64,000 bases of DNA from Siminovitchia thermophila. Its GTDB lineage: Bacteria > Bacillota > Bacilli > Bacillales > Bacillaceae_C. Shown piece after piece: positions 53,023-63,156 of this stretch. A program made the position numbers and the translations under genes. The stretch covers positions 124,001 through 188,000 of the forward strand of contig NZ_JAFBFH010000005.1 of assembly GCF_016909185.1 (NCBI RefSeq), read 5' to 3'. The number at the start of each line of letters is the position of its first letter. Position 1 is the first letter of the stretch. The notes beneath the pieces were generated by a model that saw only the letters and a program-made list of their open reading frames with translations, was not told where the DNA came from and searched no databases.

Positions 53023-53413
53023 TGATTTTCACTCTCCTGACAAGGGATTGGTTTCTTTTACTTTTCCCATTTGCCGGAAAGTCAAACAAAAAAATTTTGC
53101 GGGCTTTTTCATAGTGGAATTTATTGCGAGACACGGCCCGTAACTACTTATTATTTGTTTCCTGAAGTCGTTATCAATCTCATCCATCTTCTTTCCATTT
53201 TCGTAAATGCTTTCGGTTTGGGCACTCGATGTTCTCAATCATAAACATTTATTGTTCGAACTTCCCATCCGGATTAGCCATTTTCTTCCTGTTGACTCAT
53301 TCTTACATTGGTCCGATCCACTTATGTAAGTTGACTTCTCGCTAAGAATCTTTGATAGTCTTTTGAACTTGATCAACCTTTTTTAAAGCGAATCTTTTTT
53401 CAATATGGTACTC

Positions 53414-54031
53414 CTAAAGGCCTTTGGTATTTACTCTTTCCTTGAACAACGGCCCATCAAAAACAAAAGTATGATACTCGCCGGACTCCCCCATCGGGCA
53501 AATATCCGCTTTTTTGCTAATTTCTTCAATAAATCGTTTGTCCAGTATGCGGCCGACCCAATCCTGTGGTAACATATCGCCTCTCACTTTAATCACTTCG
53601 GCCTTATAACCAAGCTTGATAAATTGATTTAGCGCATCCAGCATCATGGATTCTTCCATCCACAATGGATATAGGGCTTGAATGCCGGCAGCTGTGGCTA
53701 ATTTTTCTCCCCATTCTCGATGGCCTTCCAAATACATGTCGCCAAAGGCAATGGCATTTAATTCATATTTTGTTTTAAGATCAAGCAAATGTTTTAAAAA
53801 ATCCTCATTATATGTATCGTATGAGCAATGGATGAATTCAATGGGAATGTCGAGTGCTTCCGCTTGAGCTTTCATTTTGCCGATTTCCTCATCGTGGGCA
53901 AATGTCCTTCCTGTTTCTTGAGGTACTGTCGTGACAAGGCATGCAACTTTTTTGTCTCCTTCCACAAGCTTGTGTAGTGCCATGCAACTATCTTTTCCCC
54001 CACTCCATGATAGAGCAACTCTCTGGCTCAT
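53414..54031 (-). CDS. Dph6-related ATP pyrophosphatase (adenine nucleotide alpha-hydrolase fold)
   Basis: The 205-aa protein starts SQRVALSWSGGKDSCMALHKL, the PP-loop SGGKDS. It also has NAIAFGDMYLEGHREWGEKLA, YPLWMEE, DWVGRILDKRF and CPMGESGEYHTFVFDGPLF, motifs of the diphthine-ammonia ligase (Dph6) superfamily. Bacteria lack diphthamide, so the bacterial substrate is unknown. It is monocistronic. Confidence 0.9.
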   Translation of the reverse strand: MSQRVALSWSGGKDSCMALHKLVEGDKKVACLVTTVPQETGRTFAHDEEIGKMKAQAEALDIPIEFIHCSYDTYNEDFLKHLLDLKTKYELNAIAFGDMYLEGHREWGEKLATAAGIQALYPLWMEESMMLDALNQFIKLGYKAEVIKVRGDMLPQDWVGRILDKRFIEEISKKADICPMGESGEYHTFVFDGPLFKERVNTKGL

Positions 54032-54151
54032 AAGTCATCCCTCCTTCCCTTCATTATACTAAACAATGTGAATTTCCTGGGAAATAAGTGGATAAATTGT
54101 CGAAGGGGCCGCCTAAAATTCATTTTTTTTAATAAATAATCAGAGAGGGAA

Positions 54152-54180
54152 GCCAAAAGTCGAAAAAACGACTTTTTGGA
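54152..54180. terminator. hairpin after the aromatic-rich small gene
   Basis: CCAAAAGTCG and CGACTTTTTGG flank AAAAAA. There is no clear T tail, so it may terminate only weakly or serve as an mRNA 3' stem. Confidence 0.5.
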
Positions 54181-54203
54181 CAACCCTTCCTTTGATATTA
54201 CTT

Positions 54204-54380
54204 CTACCACCAAAATGGAAAGAACGGATAGCCAAAGCCAAAGCCAAACGGGCCAAAAAATGGTCCAAAGCCAAACGGCCTGAAGAAAGGCCTTCCGAAC
54301 CAAAGTCTTTCGTCTTGCTGCGGATACGCTCCATAATGGCTATAGTGGCCATACCCTTCTGGATGATAATAGTGATTCAC
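54204..54380 (-). CDS. 58-aa aromatic/glycine-rich small protein
   Basis: GTG 54380 stands behind a strong GAGGAGGATCCCAA site. The product has a His/Tyr-rich start (NHYYHPEGYGHYSHYGAY) and a tail of Phe-Gly-Pro runs (FFRPFGFGPFFGPFGFGF, ending FPFWW). Such composition is seen in small spore-coat or spore-surface proteins of bacilli, but no family is claimed. It is followed by a hairpin. Confidence 0.6.
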   Translation of the reverse strand: MNHYYHPEGYGHYSHYGAYPQQDERLWFGRPFFRPFGFGPFFGPFGFGFGYPFFPFWW

Positions 54381-54522
54381 TTGGGATCCTCCTCTTTCAT
54401 GTAATTTGTAATGTTCACCCCATCATATGCATTCAGCACATGAAAAGGCATCTATAAACAGGGCAGGAAACCAAAATAGGCATTTCTCACGAACCATGTT
54501 TGGATTAGTAATAAAGCATTAT

Positions 54523-54548
54523 TAAATATTTGAATTTGTTGCCGATAT
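54523..54548 (+). promoter_or_regulatory. sigma-D promoter of the flaG-fliD operon
   Basis: TAAA (54523-54526), 14-base spacer, GCCGATAT (54541-54548), with the same spacing as the hag promoter. Confidence 0.8.
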
Positions 54549-54589
54549 TGTTTATAAGGATGATATTTTTTGCCGAAGGAGAGAGGTCG

Positions 54590-54940
54590 ATGGTTGGATC
54601 GGTTGAAGGACGGCTTGCAGCGGACGAAATGATTGTTGCCTTTTCCCGGCAAAAGATTGTTACGGAGTCCATGCAAAGGGGAGAACAATCTTCTAAAACT
54701 TCTAAGATCGAGTCAAAAGCCCGTCTGGAAAAAGCGATGTCTTACGCGAATGATCTGTTAGAGCAGTCAACGCAAACATATTTGAAATATGAGCTTCATG
54801 AGCAACTCAATCAGTTTTATGTGAAAATTGTCAATCAGGAAACAGATGAAGTGATAAGAGAAATCCCCCCAAAAAAGCTGCTGGACATGTTTGCGTCCAT
54901 AGCAAGCTCTTTGGGGCTTATTGTAGACACGAAACTTTAA
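54590..54940 (+). CDS. flaG: flagellar protein FlaG
   Basis: The 116-aa protein has a variable N-terminus and the FlaG domain LKYELHEQLNQFYVKIVNQETDEVIREIPPKKLLDMFASIAS. It affects filament length; its exact role is unclear. GAAGGAGAGAGG precedes ATG 54590. It is first in the flaG-fliD-fliS-fliT operon. Confidence 0.93.
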   Translation: MVGSVEGRLAADEMIVAFSRQKIVTESMQRGEQSSKTSKIESKARLEKAMSYANDLLEQSTQTYLKYELHEQLNQFYVKIVNQETDEVIREIPPKKLLDMFASIASSLGLIVDTKL

Positions 54941-54962
54941 AGGGAAAAGGAAGTGGTTTCAA

Positions 54963-56951
54963 ATGAGAGTCAGCGGTTTGGTAAGTGGTATGGACATCGA
55001 TAAGATGGTAAATGACTTGATGAAGGTCAACCGGATGCCACTAGATAAGTTAAAACAGAAAAAGCAAATTTTAGAATGGCAGCGTGATGATTTTCGTTCG
55101 ATCAATACGTTAATGCTTGGATTTCGTAAACGTTTAACAGATCTTCAATTTTCAAGCAATTACCAGGCAAGAACGGTATCGACATCAGATGAAGCAAAAG
55201 TGACGGCAACTGTAGCGAGTGGAGCGGCAAAGGCTTCCTATTCAATTGAGAGTGTCAGTCAATTGGCAAAAGCGGCCTATAGAATCGGAAACAAAATAAC
55301 ACCTGATGGAGAAAAAATAGATCTAACCCAAAACTTATGGAGCCAGTCTCAAACGGTTCTTCCGGACTTGACATGGAACCAGGGTGTTGTAGAAACGAAG
55401 TACTTAAAGGCACCAGATGGAAATACACCGATTGACTTGGAATTAAATGGCGCTTCGATTAGCAATAATGAGCTAAACGTGAAAGTGAACGGAAAAGTTT
55501 ATGAAGTAGTGACATCTGGAGTTCCCGAAAAAGGACAGGTTTTATATGATGTCGGTGCAGGAACGCTTTCATTTGGAGAAAGCTTGCCAAAAGGCAGTAG
55601 TGTAAGAGTTGACTATGCCATTGCCGAAAAAACGATCTCCCATACGGCGAGTGCCGAACAATCCAATTGGAGATTGGGAAAAGGAGCGATTTCGGAGCTT
55701 ACGGTCACGATTGATGGTACGGCTTATACAATGGATCCGGCTTCCGTCGATGATGCAGGGTTTGCCGACCTTGGAGGTATTGGCAAAGTTCATGTGCTGT
55801 CGGGCGAAATCCAGTTTAACGATCCGCTTGCTGAAGGATCAGAGCTAACAGCCACATTCAAACAAAATTATTCAAGTTTTACGATTGGGTCCCATCAAGC
55901 AACAGGGAAAGTGGAAGAACGGATATTTTTTGCTGGAAATGAATCAATGAATGGCGTCATAAAAAAGGTAAATGAGTCTTCAGCAGGGGTTACGATGTTC
56001 TATGATTCATTTAAGGATCAAATGACATTAACGAGAAAAGAAACCGGAGATTTCAACAATGGCGGAGATGGAATCATCTTGTCCGGCCAATTTCTCACGG
56101 ATGTTTTGAAATTTTCAGGAACGACGGAATCACGCGGACAAAATGCAGTATTTACCGTCAACGGCTTAACAACAGAACGCCAATCCAACACTTTTTCGAT
56201 GAACGGAGTCACGTTTACTTTAAAGCAGACATTTACAGACCCCGTTTCTGTTGCGGTTTCAAATGATACGAATACAGTAGTTGAAACAATCAAAAGCTTT
56301 GTCAATGAATATAATGAATTAATTGGCAAGATAAACGATAAATTAACCGAAGAGCGTTATCGAAAATATACGCCGCTAACCGACGATGAAGAGCGAGATA
56401 AGCTCACGGAAAAGCAACAGGAAAAGTGGGAGGAAATGGCAAGAAGCGGTCTCTTGAAGAGCGACCCAACCTTAACCGCTGCTCTTTCCCAAATGCGCCT
56501 CGATATGTATAGTTCAGTAGAAACGAATGGGACTTTCAAGCAATTGACGGCGATTGGCATTACAACAACATTCAATTATCGCGATGGCGGAAAGCTTGAA
56601 ATTAACGAAGCGAAATTAAAGGAAGCGGTGGAGAAGGATCCGGAAGCTGTAGAAAACTTGTTCCGCGGTCCGGGAACATCTGATTCCGACAAGGGAATCG
56701 TCAACAAGTTATATGATACCGTCGATCAAACAATCAAAAGAATCCAGACGAAAGCCGGCAGGGCGACTTCAATGAATAAGCAATTTGCAATCGGCAAGGA
56801 GCTGATTGAAGTTGATAAAAACATCGATAGGTTTGAAAAGCGACTTAAGATGGTAGAAGACAGGTTGTGGCGACAATTTTCGGCAATGGAAAGATCAATT
56901 CTGCAGTCGAACAATCAGGCGATGTACTTAATGCAGCAATTTGGAATGTGA
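54963..56951 (+). CDS. fliD: flagellar filament cap protein FliD
   Basis: The 662-aa protein begins RVSGLVSGMDIDKMVNDLMKVNRMPLDKLKQKK and ends with a coiled-coil FEKRLKMVEDRLWRQFSAMERSI..NNQAMYLMQQ, the two conserved ends of FliD. It also has the central TIKSFVNEYNELIGKI. It is longer than B. subtilis FliD (about 500 aa) because of an enlarged middle region (about residues 100-330) rich in beta strands, which would face outward. Confidence 0.95.
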   Translation: MRVSGLVSGMDIDKMVNDLMKVNRMPLDKLKQKKQILEWQRDDFRSINTLMLGFRKRLTDLQFSSNYQARTVSTSDEAKVTATVASGAAKASYSIESVSQLAKAAYRIGNKITPDGEKIDLTQNLWSQSQTVLPDLTWNQGVVETKYLKAPDGNTPIDLELNGASISNNELNVKVNGKVYEVVTSGVPEKGQVLYDVGAGTLSFGESLPKGSSVRVDYAIAEKTISHTASAEQSNWRLGKGAISELTVTIDGTAYTMDPASVDDAGFADLGGIGKVHVLSGEIQFNDPLAEGSELTATFKQNYSSFTIGSHQATGKVEERIFFAGNESMNGVIKKVNESSAGVTMFYDSFKDQMTLTRKETGDFNNGGDGIILSGQFLTDVLKFSGTTESRGQNAVFTVNGLTTERQSNTFSMNGVTFTLKQTFTDPVSVAVSNDTNTVVETIKSFVNEYNELIGKINDKLTEERYRKYTPLTDDEERDKLTEKQQEKWEEMARSGLLKSDPTLTAALSQMRLDMYSSVETNGTFKQLTAIGITTTFNYRDGGKLEINEAKLKEAVEKDPEAVENLFRGPGTSDSDKGIVNKLYDTVDQTIKRIQTKAGRATSMNKQFAIGKELIEVDKNIDRFEKRLKMVEDRLWRQFSAMERSILQSNNQAMYLMQQFGM

Positions 56952-56979
56952 TGAATGATGAGGAATGGAGGGAGAAAAA

Positions 56980-57387
56980 ATGGCGAGCAGGAATCCGTAT
57001 GAGACGTATCAGACGAATTCTGTCACGACGGCACCTCCCGGAGAGTTGACGCTAATGTTGTATAACGGCTGCTTGAAATTTATCGGCCTTGCGAAAATTG
57101 CAATTACGGAAAATCAGATTGAGGACCGCAACAGAAATATTCAAAAAGCGCAAAACATTATAGCTGAACTGATGGCTACGTTAAATATGGAAATCGGCCT
57201 GGCAAAAGAGATGATGCCATTGTATGAATATGTGAACAGGCGCTTGCTTGAAGCAAATATTCATCAAGATTTGGAATTATTAAAAGAAGCAGAAGATATC
57301 ATAACGGAATTTCGCGATGTCTGGAAAGAAGCCCTTCAAATTAACAGAAAGCAACAGCACTCTCCATCAAAAAGGACCATGCCATGA
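56980..57387 (+). CDS. fliS: flagellar secretion chaperone FliS
   Basis: The 135-aa protein has SRNPYETYQTNSVTTAPPGELTLMLYNGCLKFI and a helical bundle with LMATLNMEIGLAKEMMPLYEYVNRRLLEANI, diagnostic for FliS, the flagellin export chaperone. GGAGGGAGAAAAA precedes ATG 56980. It overlaps fliT by 4 bases. Confidence 0.95.
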   Translation: MASRNPYETYQTNSVTTAPPGELTLMLYNGCLKFIGLAKIAITENQIEDRNRNIQKAQNIIAELMATLNMEIGLAKEMMPLYEYVNRRLLEANIHQDLELLKEAEDIITEFRDVWKEALQINRKQQHSPSKRTMP

Positions 57388-57734
57388 GTGCTGTCCAGGA
57401 ATGCCTTCGTCTTACTGAGGAATTGTTGGTGATTCTCCGTCATCCCAATTCCACAGAGCGTGATCGCTTGATACATAAAATTGAAGAGACGCTTACCAGG
57501 CGTGAGAATCTGCTGCCGCAAATAAAACCTCCTTTTTCCGAAGAAGACTTAATAGCCGGAAAGAAGCTGGTCGATCTTAACAACGAGTTGTCATTTTTAT
57601 TGGAGAGTGTCAATAGTCATATTCTACGGGAATTAAATGAGCTAGAATTGAAAAAAACTTCTGCATCGCGATATGCCAATCCTTACGGGTCCGCGAGCCA
57701 GCTTGACGGGGCTTTTTATGATAAACGTCTATAA
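57384..57734 (+). CDS. fliT: flagellar chaperone FliT
   Basis: The 116-aa helical protein follows fliS with an ATGA overlap, as in B. subtilis, where FliT is the FliD chaperone. Recognition rests mainly on position, size and the helical pattern (LRLTEELLVILRHPNSTERDRLIHKIEETLTRRENLLPQI). Confidence 0.85.
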   Translation: MSAVQECLRLTEELLVILRHPNSTERDRLIHKIEETLTRRENLLPQIKPPFSEEDLIAGKKLVDLNNELSFLLESVNSHILRELNELELKKTSASRYANPYGSASQLDGAFYDKRL

Positions 57735-57842
57735 TTGTTACCTTATTACTCATAAATTCGACAAAATTTTTGGCGGTCTAAGGCAGGAATAAGGGATATG
57801 ATATAGAAGTATATACATATAGCCTTTAAAGGAGGAGTTTTT

Positions 57843-58391
57843 ATGCTTAAGTACCAGATTCGTGGAGAAAACATCCAGGTTACTGAGGCGATTCGAGACC
57901 ACGTAGAAAAGAAGGTAGGCAAACTAGAGAGATATTTTATTGAAACTCCTGAAGCGAATGTACATGTTAATTTAAAAGTAAACGCTGATAAAAAATCAAA
58001 AGTTGAAATAACGATTCCCCTTCCACAATTGGTGTTGAGGGCAGAAGAAGTAAATGATGACATGTATGCCGCCATCGACTTAATTGTCGATAAGCTCGAA
58101 CGCCAAATTCGGAAACATAAAACAAAAGTAAATCGCAAGTTCCGTGAAAAGGGCAATATTGAGCAATTGTTCGCAACAGGTATTAATGGTGCTTCTTCAG
58201 AGGAAGAAGACGAGTTACAAATTGTTCGTACAAAACGTTTTGATTTAAAACCGATGGACAGCGAAGAAGCGGTTCTTCAAATGAACATGCTTGGGCACAA
58301 CTTTTTCATCTATACGGATGCGGAAACAAACGGAACAAATATTGTTTATCGACGGAAAGACGGAAAATATGGTTTAATCGAAACAAACTGA
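57843..58391 (+). CDS. hpf: long-form ribosome hibernation promoting factor
   Basis: The 182-aa protein has the N-terminal HPF/RaiA domain (KYQIRGENIQVTEAIRDHVEKKVGKLERYF..ANVHVNLKVN) and the C-terminal dimerisation domain (VRTKRFDLKPMDSEEAVLQMNMLGHNFFIYTDAETNGTNIVYRRKDGKYGLIE) that makes 100S ribosomes. AAAGGAGGAG precedes ATG 57843. A GTCTAA/GGGATA pair at 57776-57798 is a weak candidate for a sigma-B promoter, as known for yvyD. A terminator follows. Confidence 0.96.
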   Translation: MLKYQIRGENIQVTEAIRDHVEKKVGKLERYFIETPEANVHVNLKVNADKKSKVEITIPLPQLVLRAEEVNDDMYAAIDLIVDKLERQIRKHKTKVNRKFREKGNIEQLFATGINGASSEEEDELQIVRTKRFDLKPMDSEEAVLQMNMLGHNFFIYTDAETNGTNIVYRRKDGKYGLIETN

Positions 58392-58398
58392 TGTAGAT

Positions 58399-58435
58399 AA
58401 AGAGAGCACGCGCCTTTTTGGTTGCGTGCTCTTTT
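58399..58435 (+). terminator. terminator of hpf
   Basis: AGAGCACGC (58403-58411) pairs with GCGTGCTCT (58424-58432) followed by TTT. Confidence 0.85.
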
Positions 58436-58790
58436 GGTTCGCCCACCATGGGCGCAGTCTATAGGGTGCAAGTCCCTGGCCGTGAAGGGCAGAAGTAGTG
58501 GTTAGTCTAACGCAAGGATGTCCATGGCGACGCGGAATCTGAAGGAAGCTCGAGGCAAACCTTTATTTAGTCTGAGCAATACGAACCTCATCAGGCAAAC
58601 CTTTATTTAGTCTGAGCAATACGAACCTCATCAGGCAAACCTTTATTTAGTCTGAGCAATACAAATCTCATCAGGCAAAACGAATGAGCCAGCGGTCTTG
58701 CTAAACAAATTAGGATGGCAATACAGAAGTTGTGTATGATACTAAGAGTCAACGGTTTCGCATGTGAAGCGGTTAAACGCTGCTGGAATA
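58436..58790 (+). mobile_element. truncated group II intron, 5' domain I fragment without reverse transcriptase
   Basis: The stretch carries successive domain I hallmarks of bacterial group II introns: CGCCC near the 5' end, ATAGGGTGCAAGTCCC, GCCGTGAAGGG, GAAGTAGTGGTTAGTCTAA, AAGGATGTCCATGGCGACG, GGAATCTGAAGGAAGCTCG and GAGGCAAAC. Intron-like sequence trails off within about 350 bases. No maturase/reverse-transcriptase frame and no domain V are visible. The piece is inserted right behind the hpf terminator. The remaining bases to secA (58791-59043) are A+T-rich leader sequence. Confidence 0.75.
58554..58673 (+). repeat. three tandem 40-bp repeats inside the intron fragment
   Basis: Units begin GGCAAACCTTTATTTAGTCT at 58554, 58594 and 58634. 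The first two are identical and the third differs at two positions. They are contiguous with no spacers. Confidence 0.92.
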
Positions 58791-59043
58791 TGGTCTTTAT
58801 AAATTAGCTCTAAAATAAGTATTATTGAGACAAGAAAAGTTCCATTCACTTCACGTGACGAAGAAAATAGGTTTTACTATAAAGAAAAAATGATTTGTTA
58901 TTTACAGTTAATGAAGGTTCACACACGGCCTTATTGTCAGCAAATGGTCGTTAATGGTATGATAAATGAATGAAGTGAGTATATAATTCATTTTAGTGTA
59001 TATAGATTTTTCGCCCGTATTTTTAAACAAGGGAGAGTTATGT

Positions 59044-61557
59044 ATGGCAGCTTTTTTAGCAAAACTGTTTGATTCAAATACGCGTGAATTACGGCGGCTT
59101 GATAAAATAGCAACTGAAATTAAAAGGCTCGGTTCCGAGATGGAGAAAAAATCTGACGATGAGCTCCGGGCAAAAACAGAGGAATTTAAATCACGCTATT
59201 TAAGCCGTGAATCACTCGATTCCTTGCTCGTGGAAGCATTCGCGGTGGTTCGCGAAGGTGCCCGCCGTGTCCTTGGACTGTATCCTTATCCCGTTCAATT
59301 GATGGGTGGTGTCACCCTTCATGAAGGCAATATTGCCGAGATGAAGACGGGGGAAGGTAAAACACTGACTGCAACGATGCCCGTTTATTTAAATGCCTTG
59401 ACTGGTAAAGGCGTTCATGTCGTGACGGTGAATGAATATTTGGCCAGCAGGGACGCTGAGGAAATGGGGCAGTTGTATGAGTTTCTCGGTTTGACGGTCG
59501 GACTCAACCTGAACAGCATGTCGAAGGCCGAGAAAAAAGAAGCGTATGCGGCGGATATTACGTACGGTACAAACAACGAATTTGGCTTCGATTATTTGCG
59601 CGACAATATGGTGTTGTACCCGGAAGACCGCGTGCAGAGATCTCTTCATTTTGCCGTCATTGACGAGGTCGACTCTATTTTGATTGATGAAGCGAGAACA
59701 CCTCTCATTATTTCAGGGCAAGCCAAGAAATCAACGCAATTATATTTACAGGCAAATGCCTTTGTCAATACGCTTAAAAAAGACATTGATTATACGTATG
59801 ATGAGAAGACAAAAGGCGTCCAGTTGACGGAAGAAGGTATTAATAAAGCGGAACGCGCTTTTCATATCGACAATTTGTTCGATATATCCCATGTTACGTT
59901 AAACCACCATATTAACCAGGCGTTAAAAGCACATGTAAGCATGCATAGGGATATTGATTACGTCGTGCAGGACGGAGAAATTGTCATCGTTGACCAATTT
60001 ACGGGGCGACTCATGAAAGGGCGCCGCTTCAGTGATGGGTTGCATCAAGCAATTGAAGCAAAAGAAGGCGTCGATATTCAAAATGAATCGATGACAATGG
60101 CCACGATCACATTCCAGAACTATTTTAGAATGTATGACAAGCTTGCAGGTATGACTGGTACGGCCAAAACGGAAGAAGAAGAATTCCGCAATATTTACAA
60201 TATGCGTGTTGTGGCCATTCCCACGAATAAACCCATCATTCGGGACGATCGGCCCGACCTGATTTATGCATCGATGCAAGGCAAATTCCGCGCGGTTGTA
60301 GAAGATATAGCGGAACGTCATCAGAAGGGGCAGCCTGTCCTGGTTGGTACAGTTGCAATTGAAACATCCGAACTGATTAGTTCGCTATTAAAGAAAAAAG
60401 GAATCCCCCATAATGTCTTGAATGCGAAAAATCATGAACGCGAAGCCGAAATTATTACCCAGGCCGGCCAAAAAGGAGCCGTTACGATTGCGACCAACAT
60501 GGCTGGACGGGGTACCGATATTAAGCTGGGCGAGGGCGTGCTTGAAGTAGGCGGCCTTGCTGTTATCGGTACTGAACGCCACGAATCACGTCGGATTGAC
60601 AACCAGCTCCGCGGGCGTTCGGGACGTCAGGGAGATCCTGGTGTTACACAGTTTTATCTTTCCATGGAAGATGAATTGATGCGCCGCTTCGGATCCGATA
60701 ATTTGAAAAATATGATGGAAAGGCTTGGCATGGACGATTCCGAACCGATCCAGAGCAAAATGGTGACAAGGGCGGTAGAATCGGCACAAAAACGGGTAGA
60801 AGGGAATAACTTTGATGCCCGTAAACAACTACTGCAATACGATGATGTCCTTCGCCAGCAGCGGGAAATCATTTATAAACAGCGGAATGAAGTAATGGAA
60901 GCAGAGGATCTTCGTGAAATTGTGGAAAATATGATTCAATCGGTCGTAAAGCGTGCCGTTGAAGCTAATACGCCGCAACACGAAGAAGAAGAACAATGGA
61001 ACTTGGAAGGTATTGTCGACTATGTTTCCGCCAACCTTTTACCAGAAGGTGACATAACCGCTACTGACTTAAGGGGCAAGGAACCTGAGGAAATGGTGGA
61101 CTTGATTATTGAAAAAGTCAAGGCGCGTTATGATGAAAAAGAAGAGACACTTACGCCCGAACAGATGCGGGAGTTTGAAAAGGTCATTCTTCTCCGTTCA
61201 GTTGACACGAAATGGATCGACCATATCGACGCGATGGATCAACTGCGCCAAGGAATCCATTTGCGGGCATATGGACAAATTGATCCGCTTCGCGAATATC
61301 AAAACGAAGGCTTCCAAATGTTTGAAAACATGATCGTATCAATCGAGGAAGATGTTGCAAAATATATAATGAAAGCTGAAATCCGCAGCAATTTACAGCG
61401 TGAAGAAGTGGCAAAAGGCCAGGCGGTCAACCCGAAGGAAGACGGTGGAAAAGCGAAAAGAAAGCCGGTCCGCCGGAAAGAAAGTGTTGGGCGTAACGCC
61501 CCTTGTCCATGCGGATCAGGCAAAAAATACAAACATTGTCACGGCAGACTGGCATAA
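59044..61557 (+). CDS. secA: protein translocase ATPase SecA
   Basis: The 837-aa motor has NBD1 with [20 protein letters not shown] (Walker A), [15 protein letters not shown] and [19 protein letters not shown]. The PPXD region, NBD2 with [13 protein letters not shown] and [10 protein letters not shown], the scaffold, and a C-terminal zinc motif [14 protein letters not shown] follow. It drives Sec export. ATG 59044 follows GGGAGAG. Confidence 0.98.
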   Translation: MAAFLAKLFDSNTRELRRLDKIATEIKRLGSEMEKKSDDELRAKTEEFKSRYLSRESLDSLLVEAFAVVREGARRVLGLYPYPVQLMGGVTLHEGNIAEMKTGEGKTLTATMPVYLNALTGKGVHVVTVNEYLASRDAEEMGQLYEFLGLTVGLNLNSMSKAEKKEAYAADITYGTNNEFGFDYLRDNMVLYPEDRVQRSLHFAVIDEVDSILIDEARTPLIISGQAKKSTQLYLQANAFVNTLKKDIDYTYDEKTKGVQLTEEGINKAERAFHIDNLFDISHVTLNHHINQALKAHVSMHRDIDYVVQDGEIVIVDQFTGRLMKGRRFSDGLHQAIEAKEGVDIQNESMTMATITFQNYFRMYDKLAGMTGTAKTEEEEFRNIYNMRVVAIPTNKPIIRDDRPDLIYASMQGKFRAVVEDIAERHQKGQPVLVGTVAIETSELISSLLKKKGIPHNVLNAKNHEREAEIITQAGQKGAVTIATNMAGRGTDIKLGEGVLEVGGLAVIGTERHESRRIDNQLRGRSGRQGDPGVTQFYLSMEDELMRRFGSDNLKNMMERLGMDDSEPIQSKMVTRAVESAQKRVEGNNFDARKQLLQYDDVLRQQREIIYKQRNEVMEAEDLREIVENMIQSVVKRAVEANTPQHEEEEQWNLEGIVDYVSANLLPEGDITATDLRGKEPEEMVDLIIEKVKARYDEKEETLTPEQMREFEKVILLRSVDTKWIDHIDAMDQLRQGIHLRAYGQIDPLREYQNEGFQMFENMIVSIEEDVAKYIMKAEIRSNLQREEVAKGQAVNPKEDGGKAKRKPVRRKESVGRNAPCPCGSGKKYKHCHGRLA

Positions 61558-61590
61558 CAAACAATCCAAGATATAGCAGAGGTGTAAAAG

Positions 61591-62689
61591 ATGGAGCTAT
61601 TTGAAGTTCGATCCGAGTTGGAAAATACAGCGAAGAGACTCGCTGATTTTAGGGGGTCTCTTTGACTTAGAGGCAAAAGAAGCAAGAATTGCCGAGTTGG
61701 AAGAGAAGATGGCTGCTCCGGATTTTTGGGACGACCAATCGGCAGCGCAAGCTGTTATTAATGAAATGAATGCTTTAAAGGATCTCGTCGGGGAATTTAA
61801 AGAGCTGCAGGAAAGCCAAGAGGATTTGGAAATTACTTATGAGCTTGTTAAAGAGGAAGGAGACGCCGAGCTTGAAACGGAACTTGAGAACGATGTGAAA
61901 GGGTTGATTTCCAAGCTCGACAACTATGAATTGCAACTCCTTTTAAGCGAACCGTATGATAAAAATAACGCAATACTGGAACTGCATCCAGGTGCGGGAG
62001 GAACAGAGTCCCAGGACTGGGGCTCAATCCTGCTTCGCATGTATACCCGTTGGGCGGAAAAGCACGGGTTCAAGGTGGAAACACTTGATTACTTGCCTGG
62101 GGATGAGGCTGGCATTAAAAGTGTTACACTTTTAATAAAAGGCCATAATGCTTACGGCTATTTAAAGGCGGAAAAAGGAGTCCATCGGCTTGTCCGCATT
62201 TCACCTTTCGATTCTTCCGGAAGAAGGCACACTTCGTTCGTATCATGTGAAGTGATGCCCGAATTTACCGATGATATTGAAATTGAAATCAAATCCGAGG
62301 ATCTTAAAATCGATACGTACCGGTCAAGTGGAGCCGGCGGCCAACATGTCAACACAACAGATTCCGCCGTCCGGATTACTCACCTGCCAACGGGAACTGT
62401 AGTCACATGCCAAAATGAGCGTTCACAAATCAAAAACCGCGAAAAAGCCATGAAAATGTTAAAAGCAAAGTTATACCAGCGAGAAATTGAACAAAAGGAA
62501 AAAGAAATGGCTGACATTCGCGGGGAACAAAAAGAAATTGGCTGGGGAAGTCAAATCCGTTCATATGTGTTCCATCCCTATTCCATGGTAAAAGACCATC
62601 GCACAAATATTGAAGTGGGAAACGTGCAGGCGGTGACAGACGGAGATATTGACATTTTTATTAACGGATATTTAAGATCCCGCCTGTAA
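61591..62689 (+). CDS. prfB: peptide chain release factor 2 (programmed +1 frameshift)
   Basis: The first frame runs from ATG 61591 (behind GAGGTG) for 24 codons and meets TGA at 61663-61665 in the context AGGGGGTCT-CTT-TGA-C, the classical autoregulatory frameshift site with an internal Shine-Dalgarno-like AGGGGG. Slipping by one base at CTT continues with GAC TTA GAG to the stop at 62687-62689, giving 365 aa. The RF2 motifs are the SPF tripeptide in [16 protein letters not shown] and GGQ in [18 protein letters not shown]. It recognises UGA and UAA. Confidence 0.97.
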
Positions 62690-62777
62690 ACATTAATTAT
62701 GAGGGCTTTTAAGTTTAAAAAAAATCATTTATTGGTATACTAAAGGAGCACCATTTTGATAAAGGAGATGTGTGATC

Positions 62778-63104
62778 TTGAAGAGGAAAATGATGGCTTT
62801 CATCGCGGGAGCCGGCCTTGTAGTAGGTCTGGCCGCATGTGGCGGAGGCGGAGACAACGACAAAAAAGACGGCGGTGAAACAACATCCGCGGGTGCAGAA
62901 AAAATCTATGCGCAAAATTGTGCCAGCTGTCATGGAGAAAATTTGGAGGGAGTTAGCGGCCCTAAATTAGCTGATGTTGGCTCACGGTTAAGTAAAGATG
63001 ATATCCTTAAAACAATTGAAAATGGGGCAGCAGGAATGCCGCCAAACATTATTTCTGGTGATGATGCTGACAAAGTAGCAACTTGGTTAGCGGAGAAAAA
63101 ATAA
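62778..63104 (+). CDS. cccB: cytochrome c-551 lipoprotein
   Basis: The 108-aa protein has a lipoprotein signal ([20 protein letters not shown], lipobox LAAC), a Gly/Asp-rich linker, and a class I cytochrome c domain with CASCH haem site, GVSGPKL and the methionine ligand in [12 protein letters not shown] 62778 lies 10 bases from GGAG; GTG 62772 is possible. Its position after prfB and before ftsE matches B. subtilis cccB. Confidence 0.93.
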   Translation: MKRKMMAFIAGAGLVVGLAACGGGGDNDKKDGGETTSAGAEKIYAQNCASCHGENLEGVSGPKLADVGSRLSKDDILKTIENGAAGMPPNIISGDDADKVATWLAEKK

Positions 63105-63119
63105 CAAACATAAACGAAA

Positions 63120-63156
63120 TGACAAGCTGCATTTTTTTGCAGCTTGTTCTTTTTTG
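63120..63156 (+). terminator. terminator of cccB
   Basis: ACAAGCTGCA (63122-63131) pairs with TGCAGCTTGT (63138-63147), followed by a T run. Bases 63157-63464 are A+T-rich leader sequence of ftsE without another gene. Confidence 0.9.

Noticed and set aside
53023-53413. Possible remnant gene between the 42-aa protein gene and the Dph6-like gene
   Set aside because: All frames are interrupted and no protein family is recognised.
58554-58673. Three 40-bp direct repeats suggested a short CRISPR array
   Set aside because: The units abut each other with no spacers and lie inside group II intron-like sequence.
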